Positions 11,918 through 26,233 of a DNA stretch of 64,000 nucleotides are shown here, one piece after another. The position numbers were made by a program, and so were the translations under genes. Every line of letters begins with the position of its first letter. The first letter of the stretch is position 1. The notes beneath the pieces were generated by a model. That model did no database searches. It was not told where the DNA came from and saw only the letters and a list, made by a program, of their open reading frames with translations. This DNA is from Breviolum minutum Mf 1.05b.01 (taxonomy: Eukaryota > Sar > Dinophyceae > Suessiales > Symbiodiniaceae): assembly GCA_000507305.1 (NCBI GenBank), contig DF240833.1, positions 1-64,000 of the forward strand, given 5' to 3'.

Positions 11918-14416
11918 CTATGCGGTCTTCTTCACCTTCACCACTGGCACCAAGCCGGCACTGACTGCTCCCATGAGTCCGGCGGCCAACAACCCCCCCT
12001 GCGTCCAAACGTAAGCTGGGTGAAACAGTGTTGAAAGAATCATATTCCAAAAATTCTATACCTTTTTCATACCTTTCGCGGGGTGAGGTCCGATGTGGCA
12101 AAAAAGGTGCGACCCTAAACAAGATGCATGTGTTCTCTCTGGCTAGCCACCCGTTACCCCAGATCCACCAAATTGGTGTGTTTTGGGTTTCAAGTACCTA
12201 TTCAAGTTGATAACTATGAGTGATCCTGATTCAGATTGATTTTACTTTTACTCAAAAGGTACAGGTGCACAGAACTCCAGAACAACCTCACCTGGACCTA
12301 AGTATTGACCTGTATTAACAAATCCATTGAAAAAACACATCTTCATCAGGTTTTTTTCGATGGGATTGTTGCTCACTGTTGCTCTCTGATACGTCTCATT
12401 TGATACAAATTGAGAGGGTGGCGAATGAGGAACACAATAACACATCCAAAATGAAGGGTGCTTGAGATTGTTTCCTTGGAAATGAGAAATCTCAAAGCTT
12501 TGTTGGCATCTTTGGACTTTGGACAACATTTTGAAGCATTTGGCCCCATTCCCCAAAAGATAGACTCACCATAAGCTGTTCTTAAAGACCAGTGTATCAC
12601 CTCTGCTGATTGAACTAACCTAACACATCACATACATATCATGACAATCACTTCAAAACAGTAATACTTCTGCAATTTACATCCTAAACATCCATAAACC
12701 ATTCAGAAACCTCAATCAAAAACAACAAACGCTCAACAGAAAACCATTTCCTTTCCATTCTTGCGTCTTACTAACGGACCTGCCTGCATGTTGTATGGAC
12801 CATGGAGTTCCTTGGCCGCCACGCCACCTTGATGGGTTGATACAAATTGGATGATATCAATCCATTGGTATTAACCAAGGGTTCATTGTTTAAACTCATA
12901 CAATTTCCATCTCTTTGGGTACCTTGCTGGGTCACTGTGGTGATTCACCAACATGCCCAAAATCTTGAAAAAAAACCTATGCGTTGGGAGAATCTTTAGA
13001 CATCTTATGGGATAGCAGGATGGCCTACAACTCTTGGGTTCTACCACTTGAGACGTGCGACTCCATTACACTAATCATCACCGATACACACCAGGAATAC
13101 AGGAATACTCCATCTTACAAAATGCTCAGTACCACTTCACCATATTAATTTCTTTAAAGAAAAATGGTGGGTGCCATAAAGTGTACAACCATCTTTTTTT
13201 TGAAGGTTTTGAAGACATCATGGAAATTCGGAACCTGAGAACCTGCAGTCCAAGGGACCAAGGCCGAAAAACACGAGGCCAGCAGCAAAGAGCAAGACCT
13301 GCATCACCAAGGCGATTTGGGAATCACGGTGTAAATCGCAGCAAATTCCGATCTACCGGAAAGATAAAACATAATTTTTCGAAAAGTGTACAAATTGCAT
13401 ATTACTCATATTATGTAACGTGAATTAATGCTCAATGATGTAAATTGTGAACAAGTAAAGTTATAATTAGATCATCATACATTGTTCAAAATCATTCATC
13501 CTGAATCAAGCTTGTTATCTGAAGTTGCAAGAAAAACATAAGTTCTTCACAAGAAGGTAGACCAAGGGAGCGTGCTGACCAAGTATTAGTGAACAAATAT
13601 GGCGAGGAATTTTCAACATCAGATTCTCGAGGTCTAGACGCATTGACAGCCAAAAAATCAAGCGAATCTCATTCAATCCATTTTCTTGTCCTGGGACAAG
13701 TCTAGAAAGATGGGATGACTGATAGAGATTCCCAAGCAACTTTGAAACTGGAGAAGTGACCGTCAAGTTGACCCCCCTTTCAGCCTTCAGCAGGGTGGGT
13801 TGCTTGTTGCCGTCCATTGTCTCACGTGCCCAAAGACCGAAACCGGTGCCCACATCGGTCAAATAGCCAGTGAAGTGAGTGGTGCAAATGGGCAAGGACA
13901 AGCAACGTCGGGTGATGCCGTTCTGGATGCCTAGAAGCTGAGTTCAAAGAAAATCTAAAGGATCCTTTTGACGTTTAACGTGGAGGTTCATGCTACCATA
14001 AAAGACCTACTGACCTACTGTGTTTTTACAGTGTAACCAAAATGCATATAGATCCCTGAAGTAGTACAGTAACCTCAACATTTAATCTCTATCCAAATAA
14101 TTCTGTCTCAAACCATGAGGATTCTCACCCATTGAGATTGAAGGAAAGGAGTTTGGGGACCTAACAATCCAGGGTTCATATTATATATGTCGACAAAAGG
14201 GGAAAGGATATTTGATGATATTTGCATATATTTGCAACAATAATTTACCAACTTACTAAGACAATTTTAGATTCTATAGTTACTTCGTTCCAGCAACTCC
14301 AAATTACGTTGCTCCTCTCAAAAAGGTGGGTATGCAGTAATTGTTCAAGTATTGGATCAATCTATGAAATGAAGAGCTCCATATCAACTTTAGCCAAGTG
14401 AAGGAGCAAATGGCAG

Positions 14417-14461
<45 letters not shown>

Positions 14462-17400
14462 CGACGACGACGACGACGACAATGATGATGACAAAATTTT
14501 CGGGTTTGGTAGTCTCGTACATGGTTTTTAATACATTGCAGGAACGAAGATAGGAGTTTGTGCCACCTGATGCGTCCATGGTATGGTCTACCAAAGCTTT
14601 GACTTTGACCTTCTTTTTGAATCCGGAAGCGGGTGAGCATGATTAACAATTCTCCAAACATGTGTGTGAAAATGCCAGCAGGATTGCTGAGCAGGTGGGC
14701 ATTTTTTGAATTCCTGACATTCAAAGATTTGTTAAGTCGATCTTGGGATGATGAGGGGTAATCTGGGATATGAAACCTCCTGCAGCACCGATATTTAAAA
14801 ATTAACTCATCTTTCAATGAGTGGACGCACCATTGATATATCCATCAACAACGATCCTTCGAATGCCAAACATAATTTTCCGAGGGTGTTCCTTTGCACA
14901 GCTCATGGTAAAGTTTTGAATCCGTGCTGGGAATGTCCTTTTGATGAGGCCTTGGGAGAAGGCAAACAAGAGCAAGCACTCTGAGGTGTTGTCGTTGCCA
15001 GCACCACCGTGCTCCTGCCAAAAATCAAGTTGAGATCATACGTTCTGAAGATACTTATGATTGCATCATCACCTGATCAAAAAGCACTAATACAAATGCA
15101 AGCAAATATATCAGATATAGCGCACCTACATGCACTTCACACGAGTTTATTGGAATGATTTCCATCCCATGAAGGCTAAGATTTTGGATCCCCGTTTGCC
15201 CAAAAAGTGTACCTTTCCTGGTGGTCAATGGAACTGAGGAAACATAAAAAGGGAATAGAAAGGAATAACACTCCCCTGCTGCAAACTCGCCTTTCTACAT
15301 GTGATTTCTGCACTTTCAAAGGCATGCGGCATTCACACGTGAAAAAAATGATCAAGAAGAGGATGGATTTGCCCATAAACTTCTGGAATCTTTTGTATGT
15401 TTCTCTTTATCTAAAATATCTCTCAACCCAACCAATCGATTTTGACATCTGAATATACATTTGATGACGATGACTTCTGGTATACCCAGCCCGGCCGGGT
15501 ACACAGCCCATACCAAAAACCTCGCTCCTTGCAGTAATGCACCAGGCAGCCAGCCACCACAGCCAGGGTGGATGCCAACAAATTGGGAGAGTAGCGGCCC
15601 TGGTACAAAGCCTCGCAGTCGGACTTGCTGAAGCCAGCAAAGAAAGATCCGAACAAAAACGCCGCCAAGAGGTGTCCGAATTTGGCGCCGCCGTTCATGA
15701 TCAAACGTCCTCTGCAACAAAAACATTGGGTGTGGTGTGCGTCGCAGAGATGGAGGGGACCGAAAATCATCAAAGAAACATGTTGCAGCAACACCTCGCA
15801 TCGCAAACAAACTTGCAAACTGGAGTGCTTCCTCGGCAAGCTGGAATTTATTGAATGACCCTACTAATCGGTATCCCGCCCTTCCCCCAGTATGTTTATT
15901 ATCATGACAGTCTTGTCAACAACAGGAGAGATAAACACATGAAATTGAACACACAAGAAGAGTCACACGGACTAAGACTTGTCACAAAACATGCAAAACA
16001 GAAAAATACCACCTGGAAAGTAGATGGCGCAACTCCTATGTATTAGTTCATCATGGCCCCTTACCACTCCACCTTTTGGGAGTTGGGCCATCTACGGACT
16101 CACTACGGTGTAACACCTAACCAACATCTGGTAATGAAAAGAGAGTAAAACAAACATGATGATAACACTGACACCAACCAAAAACATCAACAAAAACGCA
16201 CCCAAACACAAGCAACGAAACCAACACGACGACAACGACAACGACGACAACGGCTTTCAAGTCCTGCGTGGCTGGTGTTACCGCTCTGATGAGACACTGT
16301 CATACCTCAGTGGCTCAAATCAATAGGATTGATACAAGAAATGATGGGTTCTTTAATTCGATGCTCCTAAGAGTTCAGGTGTTTTTTTGTTTGAGTCAAA
16401 TTTTCCATATGTAATAGTAATATCTACATCTAGCTAATACGTCTTACAAAGAGTTCCTGAAACGTTCATATTCTCATCGTTGTTTCGGCAGATTTCTCAT
16501 ACTTAATCCTCTTGGCGCTTCCCCAATGGAAAATTTGTAAAACCAAAAAAGGCTCACTTGTAGGAGAAACAAATAAGATCGATCTTACCCAGTTCTCCTT
16601 AACAAAAAACGCATGGCCGCATGGTCTGATTTCCATCTCTTGGCAATTATTCACATGTCTCATGTGTCATTGTCCTGAACGACCAAGAGACCCATGTCAA
16701 TAATGCACAGTGCGTTGACAATGCCGCTGGTGAAGCACAGGATGTTCTGAATCATCAAGAAGCCTAAAAACTCACAGGAAGTTCCGGAACAAAAATCGAC
16801 TTCTATGGTTCCATCGGAGGCAATTTCATCATGAAACAAATGCGGGTTTGTTGGTGACCAGCCAACGAACTGAAAAAGACCACAACTAAACAAGCGGCTT
16901 AAACACACGCAAATACGATACTCATCCTGTGTTCAATGACCTGTACATTTGTATATATTGATATGAAACGCCAAAAGAATCCAAAAATTATCTCAATTAT
17001 TTGGCTGAAAACCCAGGGATACTTCAGGATTAGCTCTCCAGGTGAAATTTGTGTTTCAACAGGAAAACTGAGATGCACCATTCAACCAGGTCCAAACATC
17101 CACTGATGCTAAACCCCGCTGTGAAACACTGGGGTTTCAACTGACCATAGGGTGGTGAAACCCCTCCTGTTGATCTTGAATCTACCAATCTTTTCATCGA
17201 AACTTCCGAATTTATGGCGAACTTCTTGGCTGAGAGGTCCATTTTCAACACACGAAAAAGGAGTGCATGTACGTCAAGTTGACACAATTCAGTATGAAAA
17301 AAAACCCAACCCTCACCACAATATGATTCCATGTGCCACTCAAGTTCGGCTCTGCCAAAAAACTGGTGTAGTCTGCACGATCCTCTGCATTGCCTTGACG

Positions 17401-18865
17401 AGGGGTGGAGGAATTCTCGGTCATGCAAAGGCCTCCACAAAGGGCCATCACGATGAAGCCTTAGCCACGTGGCTAACCCTGACTGGAAAAAATGTGTGAA
17501 TATTATATATGTATATTATCATCTCAAGATCTAGTATATCATATATTTACAGGATAAGAACAAGTTCATGTCTACAGCTATATATTATAGACCACAATGT
17601 CGGGCCTGCTGTGACATAAACTCTTGAGCATTACAAGGCAAGGGGGGGGCTCACCCCAACGGGAGCCGGGGTTATGTCTATAATTACCATCCTTCACATC
17701 ACTGCACCACCGTTTCACGTCCACATCTAGATAGGGCCATTTATATACATATATAGACACAACTACGTACACATAGTGTTTCAGAAATCCTTCATTGTTT
17801 TTGTGAGACTGCACTAAAACTGTTCCAAGAATCTATTGGATCTGCAAGAAGGGTGCGGGATAAATGTCGTGTTCTGCTCATATCTAAATACAAAAGTGCA
17901 TAAAACACGAGTTCAACAATAGCAAATCTCTCTCTCTCTCTATATATATATATACACATTTGACATGCAGTACTACTCCACTTGTATCATCCATATACAT
18001 TTTATAGCATTACATTGATTCCCACTTCATGTTTCGCATTCTCCCCACCCTTGATAGAACCTGAAAGATCTGTGGAAACATTTTGTGCCTCTTCGGCTCT
18101 AAATAGCCACCTTCTGACCAAAACACTGAAGAGCAAAGGGTGATCCGCGATGAAGGTCACTCCACCGGACGGGGATTCTGTGACCTCCTCCGTCTTGGTG
18201 AAGGCCGTGGAGACACTGAAGTTCCTAAACGGCCACAAGGGGGGAGCTTTAATGATCAAAGTGGGGGCACACCTTGGTTTGCAATAGTTGCTTATAGCTA
18301 CTTGTTATGGGGATCGCCCAAATCTATAATTCATCTATGGCTTGAATGCTGGTAGCTTGCAACCATGCTCAGCAAATCCATTCAGTAGGCTTGATCAACC
18401 CATCATGGAAGAAGAAGAAGAAACAGTTTCAATTGTTTTTCTTCACAAGCTGCTCAAAAAGACTGCCCATGGTATCCCAAATTCATGAGTCCCACATTTG
18501 ACATGGCACCTGGCACAATGATCTTATTTGTTTTCACCATTTCCTGGTGGTCTTGAGTCTTGTTGTCGGAACGCATCGCATCGAAGCATTTTTTTGGCAA
18601 GGCGCCAACATGATCTTTCCTCTTTCACAAGGCATATATGGTGAAACATGGCTGAGACATGTGAACTCTCCGGTTTTAGCATCCCAAATTCTGTACTTGT
18701 CATCTCATTGAATTCAATCAGCCATCAACAAACATACCCACTTCACCCAACCAGCCCCTTATATGGGGAAAGATCGCCACCTTGCCATCCAAGACTCCAC
18801 AAGCCGAAAACGCACAAGGCCAAGAACAAGGCACCACGAAGACGTCGGGTCTGTGACATGGCCAT
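11918..18865 (-). CDS. DUF1275 (YoaK-like) membrane protein, array copy A
   Basis: Exons in transcript order: 18865-18786, 18224-18119, 17459-17356, 16763-16684, 16305-16264, 15709-15528, 15014-14951, 13930-13785, 13298-13247, 12827-12784, 11998-11918 (stop TAG). The start MAMSQTRRLRG followed by a hydrophobic run looks like a signal peptide or anchor. Exons 4-6 encode the first half of a DUF1275 domain (FTSGIVNALCIIDMG, then SGNTSH, then GHLLAAFLFGSFFAGF). Exons 7-8 encode its hallmark GIQNGITRR...TTHFTGYLTDVG, and exons 9-11 encode hydrophobic helices and a basic tail KVKK. About 327 residues are predicted, against roughly 220-250 for bacterial members; the extra length is exons 1-3. Family function is unknown; a multi-pass membrane protein is inferred. 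Donors are GC, GT or GA. Exon 9 has one more base than in the other copies. Copy A is the most diverged in its introns. Confidence 0.8.
14418..14488. repeat. (ATG)n then (ACG)n microsatellite
   Basis: About 15 ATG units turning into ACG units, in intron 7 of copy A. Confidence 0.95.
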
Positions 18866-18917
18866 CGTTTTCAGAGACCGAGAAAAGCTGGCGGGCAGAA
18901 ATGTGCACTCGACTGCG

Positions 18918-18932
18918 CTTGGGCCAAAAACC
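18918..18932 (-). promoter_or_regulatory. spliced-leader relic and trans-splice acceptor, copy A
   Basis: On the minus strand GCAG is followed by GTTTTTGGCCCAAG. This matches the 3' part of the known dinoflagellate spliced leader (CATTTTGGCTCAAG) with one change inside TTTTGGCTCAAG. It lies about 55 nt before the ATG at 18865. The AG in front is the expected trans-splice acceptor. Confidence 0.6.
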
Positions 18933-19616
18933 TGCAACATCCGAGAAATGGCAATCTGGTATCAGTTGAATTCCATCTGTCTACGTACAAATCAGTACAC
19001 AGTGTAATATACATACATATGATTGTCATGTGTGATATCTATAGATGTATACTAAAACTGCAATGCCGTGTAGGATATGCATATGCACAGTACATGTTTA
19101 CGATAAACGATAAATGCGATATAGCAAAATATGAAATAACAATAACTATAGATGTACCGTACAAAAACAAAACCTGCCACATATCATAGGCCAGCCTCTG
19201 CGTATTCTTGGAACAAATCTTGAAGTTTCAATTGCCGTGGCCACTCAGTACACGCCTCTTTTGGGCGAGAATCACTACTAACATACGTGGCATCTGCTCT
19301 GCATCTTAAATGCTATCAAATACCAACTCAGGAACATGAGAATCCACAAACAAGTGCATCCTATCATATCCCTGCGTAGAATTGCCGCCATCCCTCAACC
19401 CATATATTATGATAACAGGACTAAAAACACTAAGGGATGCATGACCGTCTTGCTCCAACAAGCAGCGTTTATCTGGGTGTAGATCTTTAAATCAGGCGAA
19501 CCATACAAATGGCACAGTGAGCAACACCCAAAGTGTACACACATCCACTTAACTTGTTTCAAAACATTGAAAGCAAGTTAAAGCTTACCAAACACAAAAA
19601 ACATCTTGATTTCTGT

Positions 19617-19870
19617 CGGCTGCTCACAAGGTTTTTCACGCACAAGTTCGCTAATTAGTTGGTTTTAGACAAATGCTTAGAGATCTGATGCTCCAAAGCA
19701 CTGCTTTACGATACAGCTCACAGAGGGCACAAACTGGCAACCAGCAACCTCCTGCCGCTAAAAGAGGCGGTAGTCACATCCAAAAGCGGTTGCAAAGTGT
19801 GCTGATCCATTTGTGCCTCTCCGGCCTCTTAAAATCTGGGAAAATCTGCGATTTTTGCACAAAAAAGTCC
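19617..19870. repeat. array 3'-flank element, behind copy B and about 750 bp upstream of copy A
   Basis: A block of about 250 bp conserved in all five inter-gene spacers. It starts CTGCTCAC and contains TTCACGCACAAG, ATGCTTAGAGATCTG, GCAACCTCCTGCCGC and AAAATCTGGGAAAATCTGCG. Small insertions and deletions between copies break every frame, so it is not coding. Its role (3' UTR, polyadenylation region or upstream control of the next copy) is unknown. Confidence 0.65.
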
Positions 19871-20255
19871 TTAGATGTGGCGTTTCAAAAAATTGAGAAG
19901 AGGATTCTCAGTAGCAAAGTGTGGAAAAAATTCTTCATTGCACTGTTGCACAGCGGCTTTATAGATCTATATAGATGTTCCATTTGGAGTCCCAAGCCTC
20001 TGTGTTACTGGAGTGATCCACTGCGACAAAGCCACATCACTCATCGAATGCTTGTTGAATCGGGATCCTTATAATGGTTCATATAAAATCCAGCTTAAAA
20101 AACGGGTAGTTTTTCATCCCCCCCCAAAAAACAGAAAAATAACCAGGGACCTTTTTTTTACACACAGAAGGAGGAGCAGGAACATCATGGAACATCCCTT
20201 TCCAAATTCTAGTAACCCACACCACGTCATCAAATTGTCTTCCAAGAGACTGAGC

Positions 20256-23200
20256 TTATGCAGTCTTCTTCACCTTCACTACTGGCACCAAGCCTGCACT
20301 GACTGCTCCCATGAGTCCAGCAGCCAGCAATGCACCCTGCGAGGATAGGAAATTTAGACACAACTGGCTGTTGCTCAACCGGCAATGAATTGCCCAATGT
20401 GCTGATCATTTAGTATGGAAAATTGTCATCTTCAGTTTTGTGGCTCGTCACTTATCAACCAGCATGTTATGTAATGATTGCTACTATTAAATATGACTAA
20501 CATGATTCAGCATCACTAATTGTATTAATTGTACAAGTTTAGCACACGTGCACTAGACTCAAGGACTTGGACATCACCCGTTGGTAGCACTCCGTGCAAC
20601 CTCCTGGACCATACTTGGTTGACTTTGTTGGGATGGTGTCATTGACTACGAAGATGACCATCTAATTTAGGATTGTTTCCCACAACATAATCGCCCACAT
20701 TGCTTGCCAAACCTCGTCAAATAGACGGCACCCAGTATATAGATCCATGATGAAATACCATGTATTTATCTCTATTTTGCTGAACTGAAAAAAAACTGAT
20801 TACAAAGCAGTTCGTGGAAACACTTATAGAAAAAAAACATGCATTCCCAACATTCCAACTTTCCACAAACAACAATCATCCAATAAATAGCCCTAACAAA
20901 ACCCTTCCACTATCCTACCTGCATGTTGAATGGACCATGGAGTTCCTTCGCCGCAACGCCACCTGAGCGGAGCGGAAGGAAATACCCGCTGGTTTTTTTG
21001 GGGGAAACATGCCATGCTGGTTTGTTAAAAACGGATCCAAAATGTATATACTACTTATTGAAATAATTGCCCTATGTTTTCTAACAAGCCTTTCACCCCC
21101 CCGAAAATAAAAGAACAATAACCAAGGATAAAGTGGTGACTGCTCATCTGTTGTGCATACGTTCTGTAGATGCAGCCAAAAATATTATACAGTGTCGTGT
21201 GTGTATGCGCATATTTCCAGAATCTGTAGTAAGTCAATGCAATCACACAGATATGAGTACAAGATTGCAGGGGATACAAGCAATCATGATGATATTCGGA
21301 TACATGTCCCTAGCAGTAAGCTGTTCACCATGGTAGGCGATCTTCCCCTGATGCACTTGGATAAGGCGTTATGATTCTCTGCAAAATGCATTGTGCGAAC
21401 AAAATGCTTGAGCTCCAAAGAACACATGCCCCAGTTTAGATGCACATCATTTATGCTAGACCACTTAGGGTGCTACCTTTCACATGGAACCACAACACCA
21501 ACCACCCAACACAGCTACGGTATAGCTTGCAAGCTGAGGACATGTATGCTCCGATGCTCCATGCAAACCTTGCAATGCTTACAATGCACTAGAAAAAATA
21601 TCCACCCAAAGCCCAAAGCACTAAAACCAACAAACATCATGCGCAGCTTTCTTCAATGATGGGTACTGGCCCTCCGAATGTACAATATTTACATGTTACA
21701 TACCGATGAAACCGTTAGAAGCAACAATGGTTGAATGTCCTTCGCTATTTCTTACACCACTACTTTCAGCCCAAGTCCAAGTCCACTATGGTCCATTTCT
21801 TCAGTCAAGAGACCAAGGCCGAAAAACAAGAGGCCAGCAGCAAAGAGCAAGACCTGCAGTACACAAGTTTGGTTTGCTGAGTGATTTTCAGCAAAACTAA
21901 CCTTGGAACCCTTGACCACCTGCATTTCGAGAATTATTCAACGCTGTGAACTGGAATTGCTTCCAATAGGGAAGAGCACTCGGAAAACATCGAAATCATC
22001 TAAATCCATTGTCCTTGGCAATAAGTCTAATGTCCCCCAGCGGAAGTCAATCCAGCAGTTAGCATTCCAAAACTAAGCAAAAAACCTAGCAATTCCAAGT
22101 GAACACCAAATTGACTTAAGCCTTAATGGCACACATTGTTCCACCCCTCAGCCTTCAGCAGGGTGGGTGGGTTGTTGCCGTTCACGGTCTCACGTGCCCA
22201 AAGACCCAAGCCGGTGCCCACGTCGGTCAAATAGCCGGTGAAGTGAGTGGTGCAAATGGGCAAGGACAAGCAACGTCGGGTGATGCCGTTCTGGATGCCT
22301 AGAACGAAGGTAGAAAACAATCCGATCAGAGAAGGGGATTGGCACGGGTATACCATACAATTCCTATCTACATTCTACATTCATTCTCTATATTATACAC
22401 TACAGAAACATTTCTGCCGAAGGTTTTGTATATCTTTGATCATTGTATATATGTACATTCCTTTGAAAGCTCTTGAGAACGTGTTCTGCAATGAATCCAA
22501 TTCTAGTGCCTTGGGAGAAGGCAAACAAGATCAAGCACTCTGATGTGTTGTCGTTGCCAGCACCACCATGCTCCTGCTAAGGCAACATCACAAGTCTGAC
22601 TGTATCTGGGTAATTTCAATTCAAAACCAGACTTCTTCCGCCATTTTGGGAGGATTCCCCTTCTAAGCCACCTTTCAGGGCGACCTCAGTGGTTTGTTTC
22701 GCTTCATATTGGCAGGACTGTACACTTCTTGATGCTACTGTGATTGTGTTGAATCGTTTCCTGACCTACAGCAAACAGTTCTCGGGATATAAAATTCACT
22801 GCTCTGGGCTTACAGGCAAATGTCAAGCTTTTGTAGCCTGCAACATGGTCAACACAAGTCGCCTACAAACTTGTAAACGTTCTAGATGTCTACCTCAAAA
22901 CATGATTCACAGAGAAGACATGATATCACATGATCAAATTGGCATGTATGGGTATCATATCCTACTTGGTGAACCCCAAGACCCCAGGAGACACCATCGT
23001 TCATCACATGTCACCACAACCATTGCAATGTGTTTAGTATTGCATGGCCGTCGTTTCGTTTCCGTGATTTGAAATTAGGTTTCCAGTTGATCTACTCCTT
23101 GCAGTAATGCACCATGCAGCCAGCCACCACGGCCAGGGTGGATGCCAACAAGTTGGGAGAGTAGCGGCCCTGGTACAAAGCCTCGCAGTCGGACTTGCTG

Positions 23201-26176
23201 AAGCCGGCCCAGAAAGATCCGAACAAAAACGCGGCCAAGAGGTGTCCGAATTTGGCGCCGCCGTTCATGATCAAACGTCCTCTGCAACAAAAATGTTGGG
23301 TGCTTGACTATTTTAATTTTTGTGTCTACCTTCCATCCTAGATACTTCTCGGTCCTTTCCAACGACAACAGCAACAACAACAGCAGCATTTCAATCTCCC
23401 AGACTGAAAAGCCTTTCTTTGCAGTGCCAACTTGTTAGAAACAAAGAAACGTGAATTAGTTTGGATCTGAATCACAACCTGACCACAATGTTTGTAACCA
23501 CTTTGCCAACACTTTGCAAAGGAAACTTCCAAGTCCTGTGTGGCTGGTGTTACCGCTCTGATGAGACACTGTCATACCTCGGTGGCTCAAACGTTTGTAC
23601 ATTTGCTCATCTACGAGTGTTGAACCATGAGCTCTTTTTCGATGCTTCTGGGTGTACTTGCTGCAAAGAATGCAATATAGTCACATCTTCAAGGACTGCG
23701 TCTGACTTTCCTGGTGTTTTTCTTGTACCCTAACATGTTGCAAGTTTATGTCAAATATGTCACCAGTAAGTATCCCTTGATTAGAACATTGATGAAGATT
23801 GCGTTTGCCTTTGTCGGGGGTGGAATTCATAAAATATCCCAATGGCCCCAAAGGAAGATAGGTGGTCAGAAAAGAACCTAGGTCTTGCATGGAGTTCCTT
23901 TGTTCACCCATAGTTTCGTCTTCACTAGAGGTATCACATAGGTATCACACTGTCGGTTGACCGGTTGACCACCAAGAGACCCATGTCAATGATGCACAGC
24001 GCATTGACAATGCCGCTGGTGAAGCACAAGATGTTCTGAATCATCAAGAAGCCTAAAAACTCACAGGAAGTTCCAGAAAGATTCGTTTGCATATGGCCAA
24101 GGGCACAAACACACATTCAAAGACTCAAAGATCACTCTGTTAACACCTCTTGCCGCAAGCCATTGTCACACGATGTCACACGAATGTTTGTGTCCTGCTT
24201 CAAATGAGTGTGTAACTTCCGAGAACATATATAAGGAGCCCACATAAGATTTATACCCCTAGATGACTTTGATTCAGACTGCTTTCATTAAGGTGTAGTA
24301 TGACTGCAACGAAAAGGTATTTCTCTAAAGCAACATCCATGCAAATCCTTCTGGGTGACCATCCCAATACTTGCTTCAACAAACTCACAAAGGCAACTTA
24401 AAACTCAACAAAGTCTAAACACGTCCTCCAAAGCCTGCTGATGCACAACCCATGTTGTGCATTCTATTTTGCACGAGTTTGACTGGCCAATTGGTTAGGA
24501 TCTTGAATCTGCATGCTTTCCTCATCAACTGGCTTGCATGAATGTAAGCATGTTGCCTATACCACCGGTGCGAAATTGAATTAGCTTCATTACTTTTCAG
24601 TTCGACATTGAAATCAATGTTGCTCACCCTGCTACTCAGTGCCGAAAAACTGCTGTAGTCCGCACGATCCTCTGCATTGCCTTGACGAGGGGTGGAGGAA
24701 TTCTCGGTCATGCAAAGGCCTCCACAAAGGGCCATCACGATGAAGCCTCGGAGGTTTATTTTAAAAAAACATCCTGGACATGCTTGCAATGCATCGGGTT
24801 GGTGACTGATTGCAATTTTATCTAGATACACGTTACTGATTATACTGTATCATAATAAAATCACGCAATGTAAATATGTAATCAATCCAAAAGATGTGTT
24901 CAAGGATGACATAGATTCAAACTACAGTATATTCAAAAGAACACCAGGAACACCAGCCCCCTGTTCCATGAACATCATGATGTCTCCATCATTCACGCAA
25001 CAAGAGGATACCAGTGGTTGGGGGTACCGCAAACCTGGAACATGTATATATATAAATACAATAATGTATGTATATATATATACATATGTTGTATTTATGC
25101 AAACACATGCACAGAAAAACCAACATTCATTGTGTAGTGTACAGAACTTCCATTCATTCACATACATAGTTACAAACACAATCTGGAATCTTGTATGTAC
25201 AAAAATCTTCCCTGCAAAGAGAGCAGCATTGTAGAAACAAGAGTGTCATTAGATCAAGAAATTGGAGGTACAACAGCAACTTTCCATTTGCACCTGGCAG
25301 TCTGTTTGACCAAAACACTGAAGAGCAAGGGATGATCCGCGATGAAGGTCACTCCGGCGGAAGGGGATTCAGCGCCCTCCTCCGTCTTGGTGAAGGCCGT
25401 GGAGACACCGAAGTTCCTAACGGCACCAGGGGAGCTTTTATGATCAGTGAACCAAGTGAGGCTCACATGGCTTGCTTGTTCTTAGCTGTTGTTTCTGGCG
25501 TGCATAGCCCAATTCCGTAGTAATTCAAACAGCTTCTTGTATATATGGCAGGGAATGGCTTGTAACTCAATACGACTATGCTTGATTAGCCCATCATGGC
25601 CAGGAAAAAACACCCCCAGAGACAAGTCCACTCATCACGAAGAATGCACGCCATCGTTGGAAACTGCTTTCCAACCAGAACAATTGTATTGCTAGTACCA
25701 GAACTTATACAAGGAAATTGAGGCGTATAGTTGCGGCATAGATCCGGCATAGTAATGGTACTACGATGTACTACGATTACGCTTACGAAGTGAAGGTATC
25801 TGAAGAAAACAGACCATTGTATACCACGGGGAGGGTACCAGGAACATCCAGGAACGAGCAAAGTGCAACCACGAATGCCCAGAAGATCTCATAAGTCTGT
25901 GCTAGTGCAGCCTCCTTACTTGAATTGAACTGCTTACTGTACCAAGATGGGTATAGTTGTTGTAAAGGGTCTCCATATCGATTTCCATATGCTGATGCCA
26001 ACAAAAACGGAATCAATGAGTGCCCACATGGCCGCGACACAAAACTTCTTAGCAACTTAGCCTGTATCTCTTGAACCAGCCCTGGCCCCTGAACCACATC
26101 CAAGACTCCACAAACTGAAAACACACAAGGCCAAGAACAGGGCACCACGGAGACGTCGGGTCTGTGACATGGCCAT
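20256..26176 (-). CDS. DUF1275 (YoaK-like) membrane protein, array copy B
   Basis: All eleven exons are present: 26176-26097, 25416-25311, 24746-24643, 24052-23973, 23577-23536, 23279-23098, 22573-22510, 22298-22153, 21853-21803, 20962-20919, 20336-20256 (stop TAA). Lengths match copy A exactly except exon 9 (51 against 52). Differences from A in exon 2 fall mostly on third codon positions, which fixes the frame and suggests selection on protein. The product is the same signal-anchor plus DUF1275 protein, about 327 residues, ending KVKKTA. The exon 1 donor reads TG instead of GC, so the first intron has no GT, GC or GA donor in the right phase. Introns resemble those of C and D. The acceptor of exon 1 is preceded by an SL-like leader (separate entry). 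Confidence 0.8.
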
Positions 26177-26233
26177 CGTTTTCAGAGTCGACCGAGATAA
26201 GTTGGCGGGCAGAAAATGTGCACTCGACTTCGT

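Noticed and set aside
14304-14817. Poly-His and poly-Ile frames in copy A intron 7
   Set aside because: Translations of an ATG/ACG microsatellite.
15537-15858. Plus-strand frames of 77-105 codons opposite array exon 6 (also at 23107 and 29507)
   Set aside because: Antisense shadows of the 182-nt exon; they recur only because the exon recurs.
19673-20074. Plus-strand 133-codon frame in the spacer between copies A and B
   Set aside because: It overlaps the conserved 3' block, and the frame is broken by insertions and deletions in the other four copies.
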